From: Parietaria judaica
Taxonomy: Eukaryota > Streptophyta > Magnoliopsida > Rosales > Urticaceae
Assembly: GCA_954871525.1 (NCBI GenBank)
Contig: OX940861.1
Coordinates: 13,066,842-13,130,841, forward strand
DNA length: 64,000 bases
Direction of reading: 5' to 3'
The translations under genes and the position numbers were made by a program. Each line of letters starts with the position of its first letter. Position 1 is the stretch's first letter. Shown here piece after piece: positions 43,400-53,749 of the stretch. The notes under the pieces are model-generated. The model saw nothing but the letters and a program-made list of their open reading frames with translations. It was not told the DNA's origin and did no database searches.

Positions 43400-44665
43400 C
43401 TTGAAGGCGTTTAGGATCAATTTTTTGAGGTGATCATGATGAAATTTAAGATCGTTGAAACGTTGTGATGAAACTTGAAGTCGTTGAGACGAGTGAGATG
43501 AAGCTTGAGGTTGTTGACGTGGTCGTGATGAGAATCGAGGTTGTCGATGTGTTTGGATCTTCGGCTTCAACTCTAGGCTTTCAGAAATTGACCATCGTCT
43601 CCCCTTGTTGAGTTGTTAGCGTCGTCTTCGGGCTTTGGATTTTAACCGTCGCGTTTAACCGTTGAGTCTTTGGCGCCATCTTTAGGTGTCGGACTTCGAT
43701 CTTCGCGTTTTCCTGTTGAGCTTTCAGCATCATTTTTGGATATCAGACTTTGATTGTCGCCTTCTTTGATGGGCCTTCAGTGTCGTCGTTATAGTTCCAC
43801 ATTTTTCTACATGCTGATGGATGCGACTGATGCAGATTTTGATGTTCGTCGACGTGACTATGAATGGATTTTGGAGATCATTGAGGCGACTATGATGAAA
43901 TTCGAGACCGTTGAAACGATCGTGATGAAGCTTAAAGTCGTTGAGGCAAGAGAGACAAAGCTTGAGATTGCTGACGTGACCGTGATGAAAATTGAGGTCG
44001 TCGATATGATCGGGCCTTCTGCTTCATCTTCGAGCTTTTGGGCGTTGAATATCGTTTTTTCCCGTTATTAACCTTCAGCGTCATCTTTGGGCTTTTGAAC
44101 CTTGGTCGTTGCCCTTTTCTGATGAGTCTTCAGCGCTGACTTCGGGTGTTGGGCCTTGACGGACGTCTCTCCCTGATGGGCCTTTCACGTCAACTTTGGG
44201 ATTCAAACTTTTTCCTTCCCCAATGATCCTTTGGTGTTGTAACGGAATTCCACATTTTTCTTTGTGCTTATGGAGTGACCCGCATGGTCTTCAACACACA
44301 TTTTTGAAGAGAGTGCTTTCTGACAAGCGACAATGGCGTAGCAACGTTCGTTGGTGTCGCGTTGCGTCGAGAGAACCGTAGCATCTTGATGTGACCGAGA
44401 CGAGGCTTGAGTTCGTCAATGCGATGGATGCGGATTTCGATGTTGAGGCGATTGCAATGGATCTCGAGGTCGTTCCGGCAACCGGGGTGAAAATTGAGGT
44501 CGTTGCGGCGACCGAAATGAAGTCTGAGGTTGTTGCGGCAACCGGGATAAAATTCAAGGTCGTTGTGGCGATGGAGGTAGATGTCGATGCGACCAAGACC
44601 GAGCTTGAGGTCGTAAGTGTTGAGGTCGTTAAGGTGACCGAGATGAAGTTCATGGCGGCTCGGTA
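43400..44665. repeat. Degenerate short-unit repeats (about 30-36 bp) in the element interior
   Basis: Two stretches (about 43430-43560 and 43860-44010, and again 44390-44660) repeat a unit like GAGGTCGTTGAGGCGACCGTGATGAAATT in which the reading frame is often kept. Between them are four repeats of a longer unit around CTTCAGCGTCATCTTTGGGC (43590-44230). Predicted peptides are low-complexity in both directions and match no family I know, so I do not call a gene. Confidence 0.6.
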
Positions 44666-44769
44666 GCGTCAAGACGAGGTGGAGGGTTCGCACGGCAAAG
44701 GTTCCGCAGCATGGCGGAAGTGTAGTAATTGATGGCGTGCGTGCAATGGATATCCAGGTTGTTCCGGCA

Positions 44770-46024
44770 ACCCGGGAATAGGTCGGTGACCGGAGAGAAC
44801 CGGAACCTCCGTAGGATAGGTCAGCGATCGGGGCTGGAGTAGTCGATGACTGGGAGAGCCAGAGGATGATGGTATATGATGCCGCACATCGTCACATATA
44901 GCGAGGTTGCCTACTTACCCACTTGTAGCCAAGTGGGATCAGGTCATCACGTAGTTCAATGTGAGAGTTTAGAGGGTGCGTACTTGGGCTAGCCTGGGCA
45001 AGAAGGGGGCCGATGGCCGAGACGGGAGTCGGATGGATCTCGGACCTTTCTTTAGGGAGTCGGTGAGTCCTCCGGTGAGCTAGGGGCCGATTGCAGGGGA
45101 GATAGTTGGACGGCGCTCGGACCTTCCTCCGAGAGTTGGCGGTTCCTCCGGTGAGCCGGGGGGAGAAGACGGGTGTCGGACGGCGCTCAGACCTTCCTCT
45201 GGGTAGTTGATCATTCCTCCGGTGAGTCGGGGATTCCATCGGTGCTTTCGCTCTAGCTAGCTCCTCCACTCCAACCTTAGTCGGATATTTATACCGAAAT
45301 ATATATATAGAAGAGAGAAAACATTGTTTATCGCTATATAGAGCGTTTGAATGGGAGTTACCGTTTGAATGAAATGAAGCTCCTATTTATAGGATGGTCC
45401 AGGGACCTTGAGGCAGTTATAAATTACTTTGTAGGCCCCTAGGCAATTAAAATATTTTTTTGCGTCCTTTTATGCCTTTGGGGTGCCTTGGGCGTCCAAA
45501 CGCGCTCGCGGTCGTCGCAATGCGTTCTGGGCGCTCCCAATAGCTTAACGACGCCTATGGGCGTCGACTGGGCATCACTTGTCTTCCCTGGGCATCCATT
45601 AAACTCGTAGGGGCCTTTGTGTAATTATGCCCTTCTTGATCCTGGGTGCCCACAGTTTGCCTCCGGCGTCCAAACGTGTCCTTGATCATCTTTATATGTT
45701 CCGGGTGCTCCTAATATATTAACAGCGCCTATGGGCGTCGACTGGGCGTCATTTGGCATCCTCGGGCATCTATTAAGCTCGTAAAGGCCTTTGTGTAATT
45801 ATATCCCTTCTTGATCCTGGGTGCCCACAGGTCGCCTCGGGTGACCAAACACGTCCTTGGTCGTCTCTATGCGTTCTAGGAGCTCTCAATAGCTTAACGA
45901 CGCCTATGGGCATCGTCTGGGCGTCATTTGGCGTCTCCCGGATGTGTCAGTTTGAGAAATGGCCCCTGGGGCATGTTTTTTGGATTAGGCCTTTATTTTT
46001 TTGGCTTCTGGAAATTACCCATAA
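44770..46024 (-). repeat. 5' LTR of the Tat-type non-autonomous element (inner end lost)
   Basis: It matches the 3' LTR from ATAGGTCGGTGACCG (about 44777) through the promoter block (near 45380) to TCTGGAAATTACCCATAA (46007-46024). It has three 174-bp units (anchors 45492, 45666, 45841) against five in the other LTR. It keeps about 320 extra bases (44945-45255) missing there. The portion matching 40585-40775 is absent. Confidence 0.65.
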
Positions 46025-46087
46025 AAGTTCTATTAAAAAAATGTTAAAACAATTTGAGTGTATGCACCTGCGTGCCCTCGTGCCTTA

Positions 46088-46313
46088 ATACTTCCGCCTA
46101 TGCTTGCTGCTCCGTCGCCAGTCTCACATGAGTTCACCAGTGATTGCACTGTTGGACGCTTCTATGTGCCTGGCACCCGCCTACTCACCAACATGTGGAA
46201 GATCCAGTCTGACCCGGACTTGTGGCCCAACCTGATGGAGTACAGGCCCGAGAGGTTTCTCACAACCCACAAGGATGTCGACGTGAGGGGTAAGCACTTC
46301 GAGGTCATTTTGC
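46088..46313 (+). pseudogene. P450 pseudogene, second part of exon 2, lacking the haem loop
   Basis: This continues the pseudogene broken at 40136, so the two pieces once adjoined. Reading gives FTSDCTVGRFYVPGTRLLTN, then KIQSDPDLWPNLMEYRPERF and [14 protein letters not shown]. It stops two codons before the FGSGRR...C haem motif, which is absent. The sequence passes directly into duplicated flank DNA at a short repeat (ATTTTGCGGTAAA). A TATGCTTGCTGC word here and TACCATGCTGC at 40124 overlap, consistent with insertion in that interval. Confidence 0.85.
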
Positions 46314-46611
46314 GGTAAATATCTTATCCTATCTTCTTTTGATCAAGCAGAGCATGGCATAATTCCATATATTTTTAGCTTAATTGACTTATTTTTGTAT
46401 AATTTTGCGGTAAACATCTTATCGTATTACGATAGGTTCGTAACTTCATATAGGACAATGGCATGGGCCATTGTGCTTAATGGACCTGACAAATCCAATG
46501 AAGCCTACTCCAAATCCAAAGCACCTGGGATTACATGACAAAATTGTAAACTAGAAGAGCAATTGTTTACGTACTAAATGTGTTTGTTTGCTATTTTACC
46601 AAGTCATATTG
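46314..46611. repeat. Duplicated P450 flank, copy 3, first part
   Basis: There is no gene. ATTTTGCGGTAAATATC occurs at 46307 and nearly again at 46401, a short direct repeat at the junction. Later words GGGCCATTGTGCTTAATGGA and AATGTGTTTGTTTGCTATTT match the flank of P450-1. The flank continues at 53194 after the LINE. Confidence 0.65.
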
Positions 46612-46707
46612 AGTTTTTTTAGAAAGGACGAACTTGGATTAATCAAAGAGGGATATAGATACAATTCAAGAGCCACTGAGGGCTCTCATTAGACCAAAAA
46701 TTGGGAA

Positions 46708-49700
46708 CTAACCCGGAAAAACAGGATTTGGCGATACAATTCGCCACCTCATTACAAGATCTAAGAGCCCACCAAACCCCCCTAACAAACCGACCGAGTT
46801 AGCAATCCGGTTTATACCCGAGAGGATCGGCCCTTGCTTACAACTAAGATTTTCCCTTTGGAGAATTTGTGAGGCTCTAAGGCAATCCGTCTCCACTTCC
46901 ATGAGGCTCCATCCCCTTTTTTGAGCAAACCGAAGGCCAAAATGAATTGCGTGACATTCGGCCATGAGAGCCGAATCCGCATGACCAACCAATGAACTGG
47001 CCACTCCAACCACCTCCCCGTGAATGCTCCAAATGACCGCCCCAACCGCAAAGCGCCCCGATGACTTTTCCCACACCGCATCAACGTTTACCTTCAACCC
47101 GCCATCCGACGCCCCGGTCCACGAAGCCGGTCTCCCATGGCTAATCGGCATGGTTGCCTCTGCTTGCCGGTTGCATCATTTGTAACTCTCAAGCCAACTC
47201 GCCACCTCCTCCACCCATGCCTCCGGGCAGGGCCGGCCCTAACTCAACGGGGGCCCTAGGCAAAAATATTTTTGGGGCCCTAATAAAATATAGTTATAAA
47301 TAAATTTTATTAATATATATATATATAAAGCGACTTCTTAAGTGTAAAGAGTATATGTTAAGTTTTAGATTTATCCAAAGTATAAAATATAATCTTTAAT
47401 TATGTGGCATTTTTTCTAAAAAAAGCAAGACAAAGAAAAATTGGTGCTAATTATATTATTTTTTATATTAAATATAGGTAAATGATGGTGTGAAAAATTT
47501 AAACTTAAAGAGTGGTTTAAGTGTATCGTATCATTAATACAATATTGGTATGTTTTTTTAGTTAATGTAAATCTGATGTTATTAAGAATATAATTATTTT
47601 TTTCTAATTTGATTTTTATAATAATAAGTGGTAATGGTGAAATATAATAAAGAACAAATATATTGTTTTGATTTCATAATTCATGTAGTACTAAATAATA
47701 TATTGGGAATGATTTTTTTTAAAGAATTAATTATGGGCCCACAAAAAACTCTTCCCATTCGTTAATAGCTATTACCTAATATATTATTATAAAAATTACA
47801 TCAATATCCAAAAGTAAAATGTCAGAAAGGTGGGCCCCTATTTTTATTTTACCAACATAATTAACTCTTTACTTTCTTCTTCTTCTTCAAAGAACTTCTC
47901 GATATACATACAGAGCCACCTCCCATGGAAGTCTCTCATGGTAACTTTCGATAAACAACGATCGGAGATGGGTCCCTTCGGAATCGGGGGCCCGAGGCGG
48001 CCGCCTCGCGCACCTTGCCTCAGGGCCGGGCCTGCCTCCGGGGGTTTGCTAAGGTTCTCAAAGAGACGCTTGTTCTGGTCGGTCCACGTAGCCCCCAAAA
48101 GACCGCATAAAAGCTCAAGATTCGGCGTGGATAGGCCATCCATTGCCCGAAAACATAGCTCTCTTAATGGGATCGCCTCCGTCTTCGCCACCCAACAATG
48201 TAGGACCAATGAGTTCCACACCGCCCGGGCTCTCTCACACCCCCACAACGCATGCATGGAGGGCATCCTCCGGTAAAGCTCAACAAAACCTACAAAAAGG
48301 TAAGCACTCGATACCTCTTCCACGGAACGCTCCATATGTCGGGAGAGATTCAAACCACGCCCTCCACACGAAGTGTTTAAATTTGGGTGGGATTTGTAAC
48401 CCTCAAAGAGACTTCCACCACTTTGGCTCCACGGGTTCCGAACTTGAGGGGCTTTCAATTGCTTCCGTCCGCACTAGTCGAAGTACCACACCCACCGATC
48501 ATGGTGGTCAATGTCACCCAACGGGATCTTCAAAATTGCCTCAGAGTCGTAAGGTGACATCATGGAATTAATAAGGTCGCAATTCCACCTCCCATCTTCA
48601 AAAAAAAATCGGCCACTCTCCAAGGAAACCGATCCTCCGGTTCAACCGACGTTACCATAAAAGTTCCCGGGCGCGGAATCCAAGGTTGTGCAAACACCCT
48701 TAGGTTACCGTTCCTGATTTTCCATCTTAGGGCTTTACGAACTAAGTCTCTTCCCCAACAAAGGCTTTTACCAAGAAAGGAGAAGTGAGGCTTACTTTCT
48801 ACTTCGAGCACCGAGGAATGTGGGTAATATTTAGCTTTCAAGATGCGAGCGATCAAGCACTCGGGGTTTTAGAGAATTCGCCAAGTGAGACGGCCCACCA
48901 ACACCCTATTAAAGAGACCAAGATTCTTGAACCCAAGTTCGCCTTCCGACTTCGGCTTAGCGATGAGCTCCCACCGCTTCCAATGTATTTTTCTCTTATC
49001 CTCCGTACCACCCCACCAAAACCGGCCTATAATCCTATGAAGCTCATTGATGGTCGATGACGGGAATCTAAAAAGACTCATCGTGTAGGTCGCGATAACT
49101 TGGATGACCTCTTTCACGAGGACCTCACGTCCCCCCGCCGAGAACATCTTCGCTTTCCAATCTCGAAGTTGTTTATGGACCCGGTTGATAATTTTGCTAA
49201 AAAGCATCACTTTGTTTCTTCCAACGTGGACCGGGAGTCCAAGATAAGATTCTAACTCCTTCACCAAGGGGATGTGGAGCAAGCTAGAAAAATGATCCGC
49301 CGAATCCTCTGAGATGTTCGTAGAACAATACATCATCGATTTCTCCATGTTAACCACTTGTCCCGAACCCTTCTCATATACTTCGAGGAGGGAGCGGATC
49401 GCATGACAACACCCATCGCTAGCTTCGCAAAAGATAATGCTATCGTCCGCAAAGAGGAGATGAGACACCGGTGGAGCCGCGGGTCGGCATGGAAAGCCTC
49501 AAATAAGGCCCACCCGTTCTTGATTCTGGATAAGAGCGGATAAACCTTCTGCGCACACAAGGAAGAGATACTGTGAAAGCAGGCATCCTTGGTGGAGACC
49601 CCGCTTCGGTCGAAACTCACTTCCAACTCTACCATTGATAACAATGGAAAGCACCGGGGTCGAAATACAATCTTCGACCACCTATAAGATTCTCGTCCCA

Positions 49701-51491
49701 AATCTCATTCTTCTCATCATGGCAAGAAAGAATCCCCACTCAACCCGGTCGTAAGCTTTACTAATATCAAGCTTTAGGGCCAAAGCCCCTTTTTTGCCTT
49801 TAGACTTTTTCTTGAGAGAATGAAGAAGTTCGAAGGCGATCGCGGCGTTGTCCGTGATGAGGCGACCAGGGACTAATGCACTTTGGGATTCGAATATGAC
49901 GAAAGAAAGGGCCTTTTTGATACGATTTGCCACCGCCTTCGTGACAATCTTGAGAAGGACATTGGAAACGAAAATCTTTGACATTCCTCGAGTTTTTAAT
50001 CTTGGGGATAAGGACAATGTTGGTGGCATTCCACCCACTTGCGCGCTTGAATTCCCATTCAAGACTTTCAAGCACTCTTTCGTCACCTTCGGGCCTATAA
50101 TGTGCCAATACTTTTGGAAAAAGATCGCGTGAAAGCCATCGGGGCCCGGGGCTTTGTGAGGACCCATAGAGAAAAGGGCCTTCTCAACATCCTCCTCCAC
50201 AAACCCTTCCCCCGTCAAGGCTCGGTTAGCCGGCGCTAGAGACCGAATTTCTTCACCCTTGATTGTCCGGAAATCCTCTTCGGAAGCACCGTTGGATTCA
50301 AAGATATCCAAAAGTACTCCTCAAAGAATTCCCAAACTTCCTGCTCCTCCGTGGCCCAATCATCATTTGCTTTAAAGATACCCAAGATCGAGTTGCGGGC
50401 CTTCCTTCGAACCGCACGCGCGTGGAAGGTAAGCCGAGTTTTTATCCCCTCCCTTAAGCCAATCCGCTCGGGCCCTTTGCTTCCAATAATGTTCTTCAAT
50501 TAAGAGAAGGTTTTCAAGTTCAGTTCTGACGCGTTTGGCCTCGAGACGGTTATCCGGTGTGAACACGTCTTTGTAAGCCGTTCAAGGCTCGCCGTAAGGT
50601 CCTTAATTCGTCGCTCCCGATTTCCAAAAGACCTTTGAGCCCACCCCCTAAGAGCCTCCTTACACCCGACAAGGGACGAGATACAATCCCCCCTGTCACC
50701 TCTCCCCTCATCGGCCAACCATATGTCATGAACAACCCCTCCGCACTCATCATCCAACACCCACCCCTGTTCAAAGGCCCAACGTTTCCACGAACCAACC
50801 GAATAATAGATGAAGGTCTACTATCGGAGTCGATAAGAAGCACCCGGTGATCGGAGCCCCAAAAGTCAAGAACCTCCACAACAGTAATCGGGAACATAAC
50901 CTTCGAGTCTCTATTTGCGCATGTACGGTCTAGCCTACTTTGAACATTGTTAGCCCCACTTTGCATGTTATTCCACGTACACAATTCGCCTTGATAGCCT
51001 AGATCGACCAACCCACAAGCATCAAGAGTCTCCACAAAATGACGCATTTCGGACGAGCGCCGCCTCGCCCGGCTTATGTATTCGTAGTAAAAAAGGACTT
51101 CGTTGAAGTCGCCGGCACACAACCGTCGTAGAAGATCCCATGAAGAATTATGACCGGTCTCGTGCGAGTCACCGTAGAAATCCGTAAACCTCGACATAAG
51201 CCATTGATCATCGATTACCGCCACATTGATATGTCCTTTGCTAAAACTTCGAAGCCGGACGTCAATCTTGTCATTCCATAGTAAGTGTAGACCTCCACTT
51301 TTTCCCACGGCATGGACCCCGAATCCGTTAGGGAAGCAGAGCCGCCACTTTAAACTATCAACCCGAGCCCCTTTCAATTTCGTTTCGGAAAGAAAAAGGA
51401 GGTCGAGTTTTCGCTCACGGATAAGCCTCCGTAATCAGCCCATTGCCCGATGATTGCCTAATCCTCGGGCATTCCAATAAATAGTTTTCAT
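46708..51491 (-). pseudogene. LINE ORF2: endonuclease, reverse transcriptase, zf-RVT and RNase H, disrupted
   Basis: ORF2 begins MKTIYWNARGLGNHRAMG at 51491 and meets a TGA at 51437-51435, codon 19. The AP-like endonuclease follows (LDLLFLSETKL; AGDFNEVL; GSDHRVLL) down to about 50850. Reverse transcriptase begins near 50310 (FSMGPHKAPGPDGFHAIFF; LVPGRLITDNAAIAFELL; LKLDISKAYDRVEW; GLHQGCLLS), with the catalytic HLLFADDSIIF at 49468-49436. A zf-RVT region (CERARAVWNSLVL, about 48240) is cut by a MITE. The RNase H tail (KVNVDAVWEKSSG; ALMAECHAIHFGLRF; VETDCLRA) ends at 46708. Frame breaks lie near 50550, 50240, 49700 and 49340. Catalytic motifs are still readable, so decay is moderate. Confidence 0.85.
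47228..48034. mobile_element. hAT-type MITE (807 bp) inside the LINE, with perfect 8-bp duplication
   Basis: The ends CAGGGCCGGCCCT and, inverted, CAGGCCCGGCCCT are flanked by CCTCCGGG on both sides (47220-47227 and 48035-48042). The interior is AT-rich and I see no transposase. It splits the zf-RVT from the RNase H part of the LINE ORF2. Confidence 0.92.
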
Positions 51492-51555
51492 GGCTTCCGG
51501 ACGACGTGCCCGTGGCACGACGCCGATATCTCCGTGGAGCCTTCCATCTCCGTGG

Positions 51556-53118
51556 CTACAATCTTGTTTCTTCGGGTAAACCCTGACCTCGTCTCCTTCT
51601 CCTCACCAGAAGCATTCCCTTCCTCACTAAGCTTCCTACCCGTGGACTTGTTTCCATTGGATGGCCACATGTCCCCTGTAAAAGAGCCTTGCTTCTCTCC
51701 TTTTCTTTTTTTACTCTTTCTCGTATGCATGCAACTACTGACTTCATTAACCAACTTGTTCTCGTATCCCACTTGAGCGACAAAAGAAAGTTGTGTCGTT
51801 TTCCCCTTGCTTCCATAGCCATCAGCAAATTAAGAGCAGGCCTAGGCCCACACAAGTAAGGGAGTTTGGCTGGTGGTGTTATAATGGGCTTTGAGGAGGT
51901 AAGGCTCATATGACCAGCCCTAATAGTGTCAGAACAAAGGCCCTCCACATCGATCTCACCTGCAGAGGATAAAGTCTTACCTTTATCTTCTCCATGCTTC
52001 TGACTTGGAAGGTACCCCTTTCTAGAGAGCTCGTAAAGGGATTTGTCAGGTTGGCTTTCCGAGCTACAGTCTCCGGCATGGCCAAAACAAACAAAGCCTC
52101 TCTTCCCCTCTGTCAGACGTCCACTCGCAGCCAAGCTACCTTCCGTAGGCTCCACAGGTTGATGGTGACGCGAGCTTTCAGGCACGACCTCCGAGGTGTT
52201 GGCTTCTCCCTGCGAAATGATCGGGATTTCCGGTTCCGGCGAGACGGACTCCTCCTTTCTCGGAGCCCTATGAGAATCGGCATCAGCCCTTCGTTTGGCC
52301 CCATTGGAGAAGCATGATCCAATCTTGGATTCTGCATCGAGCCAATCACCGTACATGGGTATCTGATCAAATCTGTCTTTCACTATGAGAGTTTCAACGG
52401 TCTCCGAGCATTCCGTCGCATTGTGGCCCAACCGTTCGTATCTGAAGCAGACCAAACCCAGATTTTTGTACTTCGTTTGGATCCAAATAGGGCTCCGATC
52501 AGGTCTATCTAGAAAGAAGCCGGCAAACAGGGGTTTGTCGACCTCAAGCTCCACCCGGATTCTCGCTAATGCCGCAAACTTGGCATCTTTTCCCGGTTTG
52601 CAATCGATTGCAGAACTAAAGGAGTTGGCCACCCATGTTAGAATGTGCTCGTTAACCATGGTCGGAGGAAGACCGAACAACCTCACCCAGAACGGACAAC
52701 GATTGAACGTCACCTCCTTGAGAGAAAGGTACTCCGGCCAGCTCTCCATAATGAAATGAATCCCTTTCACAGTCCATGGTCTTCTGTTAAGCACATTGTC
52801 CCGGTCTTTACGGAGTTTGAAAGAGAACTTAAATGTTCTCGGATTGACCTCCGTCATAGTCCAGTCCTTAAATTTTTCCCACGCCCGATTAAGCACAACA
52901 AGAATGGTGTTGCGGCTTAGTTTATTGATTGTTAGTAATCTCCCAAAGAGAACGAACCTCTCATTCTCATCCCCTTCATCAGCAGAGTTGAGTTGGGCCC
53001 CGAGGACCAGTCCCAAATCCACTGTGTTTAGAAAGAATGTCATCTTCCTGCTGAAGCCAGCAACACTATCCCACCACCGGAATGCTACCGGAGTGGCACA
53101 AACAGGACAAGTCAACAA
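51556..53118 (-). CDS. LINE ORF1 (Gag-like nucleic-acid-binding protein, DUF4283 with zinc knuckle)
   Basis: An open frame of 520 codons on the minus strand. Residues about 50-200 match the DUF4283 pattern of plant LINE ORF1 proteins (FGRLLTINKLSRNTILVVLN; RRPWTVKGIHFIMESW; CPFWVRLFGLPPTMVNEHIL). Around residue 225 a zinc-knuckle-like CFRYERLGHNATEC has Tyr at what is usually the second Cys, so metal binding is doubtful. The C-terminal half is Ser/Glu-rich and low in order. In plant LINEs this protein binds element RNA. The first residues (MLTCPVCATPVAFRWW) look unlike the family, and an upstream frame change is likely, so the true start is uncertain. It ends 64 bases before ORF2. Confidence 0.75.
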   Translation of the reverse strand: MLTCPVCATPVAFRWWDSVAGFSRKMTFFLNTVDLGLVLGAQLNSADEGDENERFVLFGRLLTINKLSRNTILVVLNRAWEKFKDWTMTEVNPRTFKFSFKLRKDRDNVLNRRPWTVKGIHFIMESWPEYLSLKEVTFNRCPFWVRLFGLPPTMVNEHILTWVANSFSSAIDCKPGKDAKFAALARIRVELEVDKPLFAGFFLDRPDRSPIWIQTKYKNLGLVCFRYERLGHNATECSETVETLIVKDRFDQIPMYGDWLDAESKIGSCFSNGAKRRADADSHRAPRKEESVSPEPEIPIISQGEANTSEVVPESSRHHQPVEPTEGSLAASGRLTEGKRGFVCFGHAGDCSSESQPDKSLYELSRKGYLPSQKHGEDKGKTLSSAGEIDVEGLCSDTIRAGHMSLTSSKPIITPPAKLPYLCGPRPALNLLMAMEARGKRHNFLLSLKWDTRTSWLMKSVVACIRERVKKEKERSKALLQGTCGHPMETSPRVGSLVRKGMLLVRRRRRGQGLPEETRL

Positions 53119-53193
53119 GACTCACACCGTCGACGACGGTAAAGGCCTTACTGCCTCAGACCGAGAAGAGACCCTTCCATCCAAGTCATATTG

Positions 53194-53402
53194 TTAGTGG
53201 TATATTTGTTTGTTATACTACCTAGGATTTAATTTGTTTTTTGTTTTTTGTTTTTTTTTTAAAAGATAGGATTTAGCTTTACGACTTAGGAGTTGGAGTA
53301 GTAAGTGGTCCATAATTAATTCATAACTTAGTAGTGGTGTAATATGAATGATCAAATCAATCAAGATTTTGATTGAAAACAAAGATATCAAATAAACCAC
53401 AT

Positions 53403-53452
<50 letters not shown>

Positions 53453-53690
53453 AACAACAACTTTGTGTTTATTTTACACGACTCTTTATTTGGGAGTTAG
53501 TGGTAGTCGATTGATAATCCCATGAATTTACTGGTCAGATTTTACACGACTCTTTATTTTACAGGACTCTTTATTTTACACGACTCTTACGATCATTGAA
53601 GTTTGAATATTTTTCACCAATCATTGAATTCTTCTTATTTCTGATTTCCTTGCGTTCAAAGTGTCTTGTCATCAGCTTGAACATAATCTG
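53194..53690. repeat. Duplicated P450 flank, copy 3, second part
   Basis: There is no gene. It resumes the flank after the LINE: ACTACCTAGGATTTA, GACTTAGGAGTTGGAGTAG, AATGATCAAATCAATCAAGA, all with counterparts near 5385-5490 and 33724-33830. It includes a (TA)22 tract (53406-53450) and three TTTTACACGACTC repeats (53472-53585). The CACTA element begins directly after it. Confidence 0.65.
53406..53450. repeat. (TA)n microsatellite
   Basis: An uninterrupted TA tract of about 45 bases in the duplicated flank. The other flank copies do not have it at this place. Confidence 0.92.
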
Positions 53691-53707
53691 CACTACTAAA
53701 AAAGGGG
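53691..53707. repeat. Left terminal repeat of the CACTA element
   Basis: CACTACTAAAAAAGGGG. The partner inverted repeat should lie beyond base 64000. The sequence continues with two similar GGACTACACTTAAA words (53709 and 53827). Confidence 0.85.
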
Positions 53708-53749
53708 TTGGACTACACTTAAAGAATGTAGTTGGAGCTCTTCGATTAC

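Larger units (their letters stand above)
40585..46024 (-). mobile_element. Non-autonomous Tat-type LTR element (LARD-like) inside the P450 pseudogene
   Basis: Related direct repeats bound it: 40585-42079 (complete, 3' LTR in minus orientation) and about 44770-46024 (5' LTR, inner end lost). A purine run TTGGGGGGTTAA on the minus strand directly precedes TGTTATGGGTATTTTCC at 42079, fixing the orientation. The 2.7 kb interior has no gag or pol and consists mostly of tandem repeats. LTR ends and core promoter match the LTRs at 16774 and 34723. Confidence 0.68.
46612..53180 (-). mobile_element. Full-length L1-type LINE with 13-bp target duplication
   Basis: The minus strand runs 5' to 3' from 53180 to 46612. 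Identical CCAAGTCATATTG words flank it (46599-46611 and 53181-53193). It carries ORF1 (53118-51556), ORF2 (51491-46708) and a short A-run at the 3' end (T7 on the + strand at 46614-46620). Without the nested MITE (47228-48034 plus 8 bases) it is about 5.75 kb, a normal full length for plant LINEs. Several stops and shifts have accumulated in ORF2. Confidence 0.9.

Noticed and set aside
44268..44693. Repetitive His/Leu/Asp-rich or Thr/Ser-rich minus-strand proteins
   Set aside because: Low-complexity products of a short tandem repeat in a non-autonomous retroelement; open on both strands and no recognised domain.
51994..52920. Several + strand frames opposite LINE ORF1
   Set aside because: Antisense shadows of a 520-codon frame with clear ORF1 similarity.
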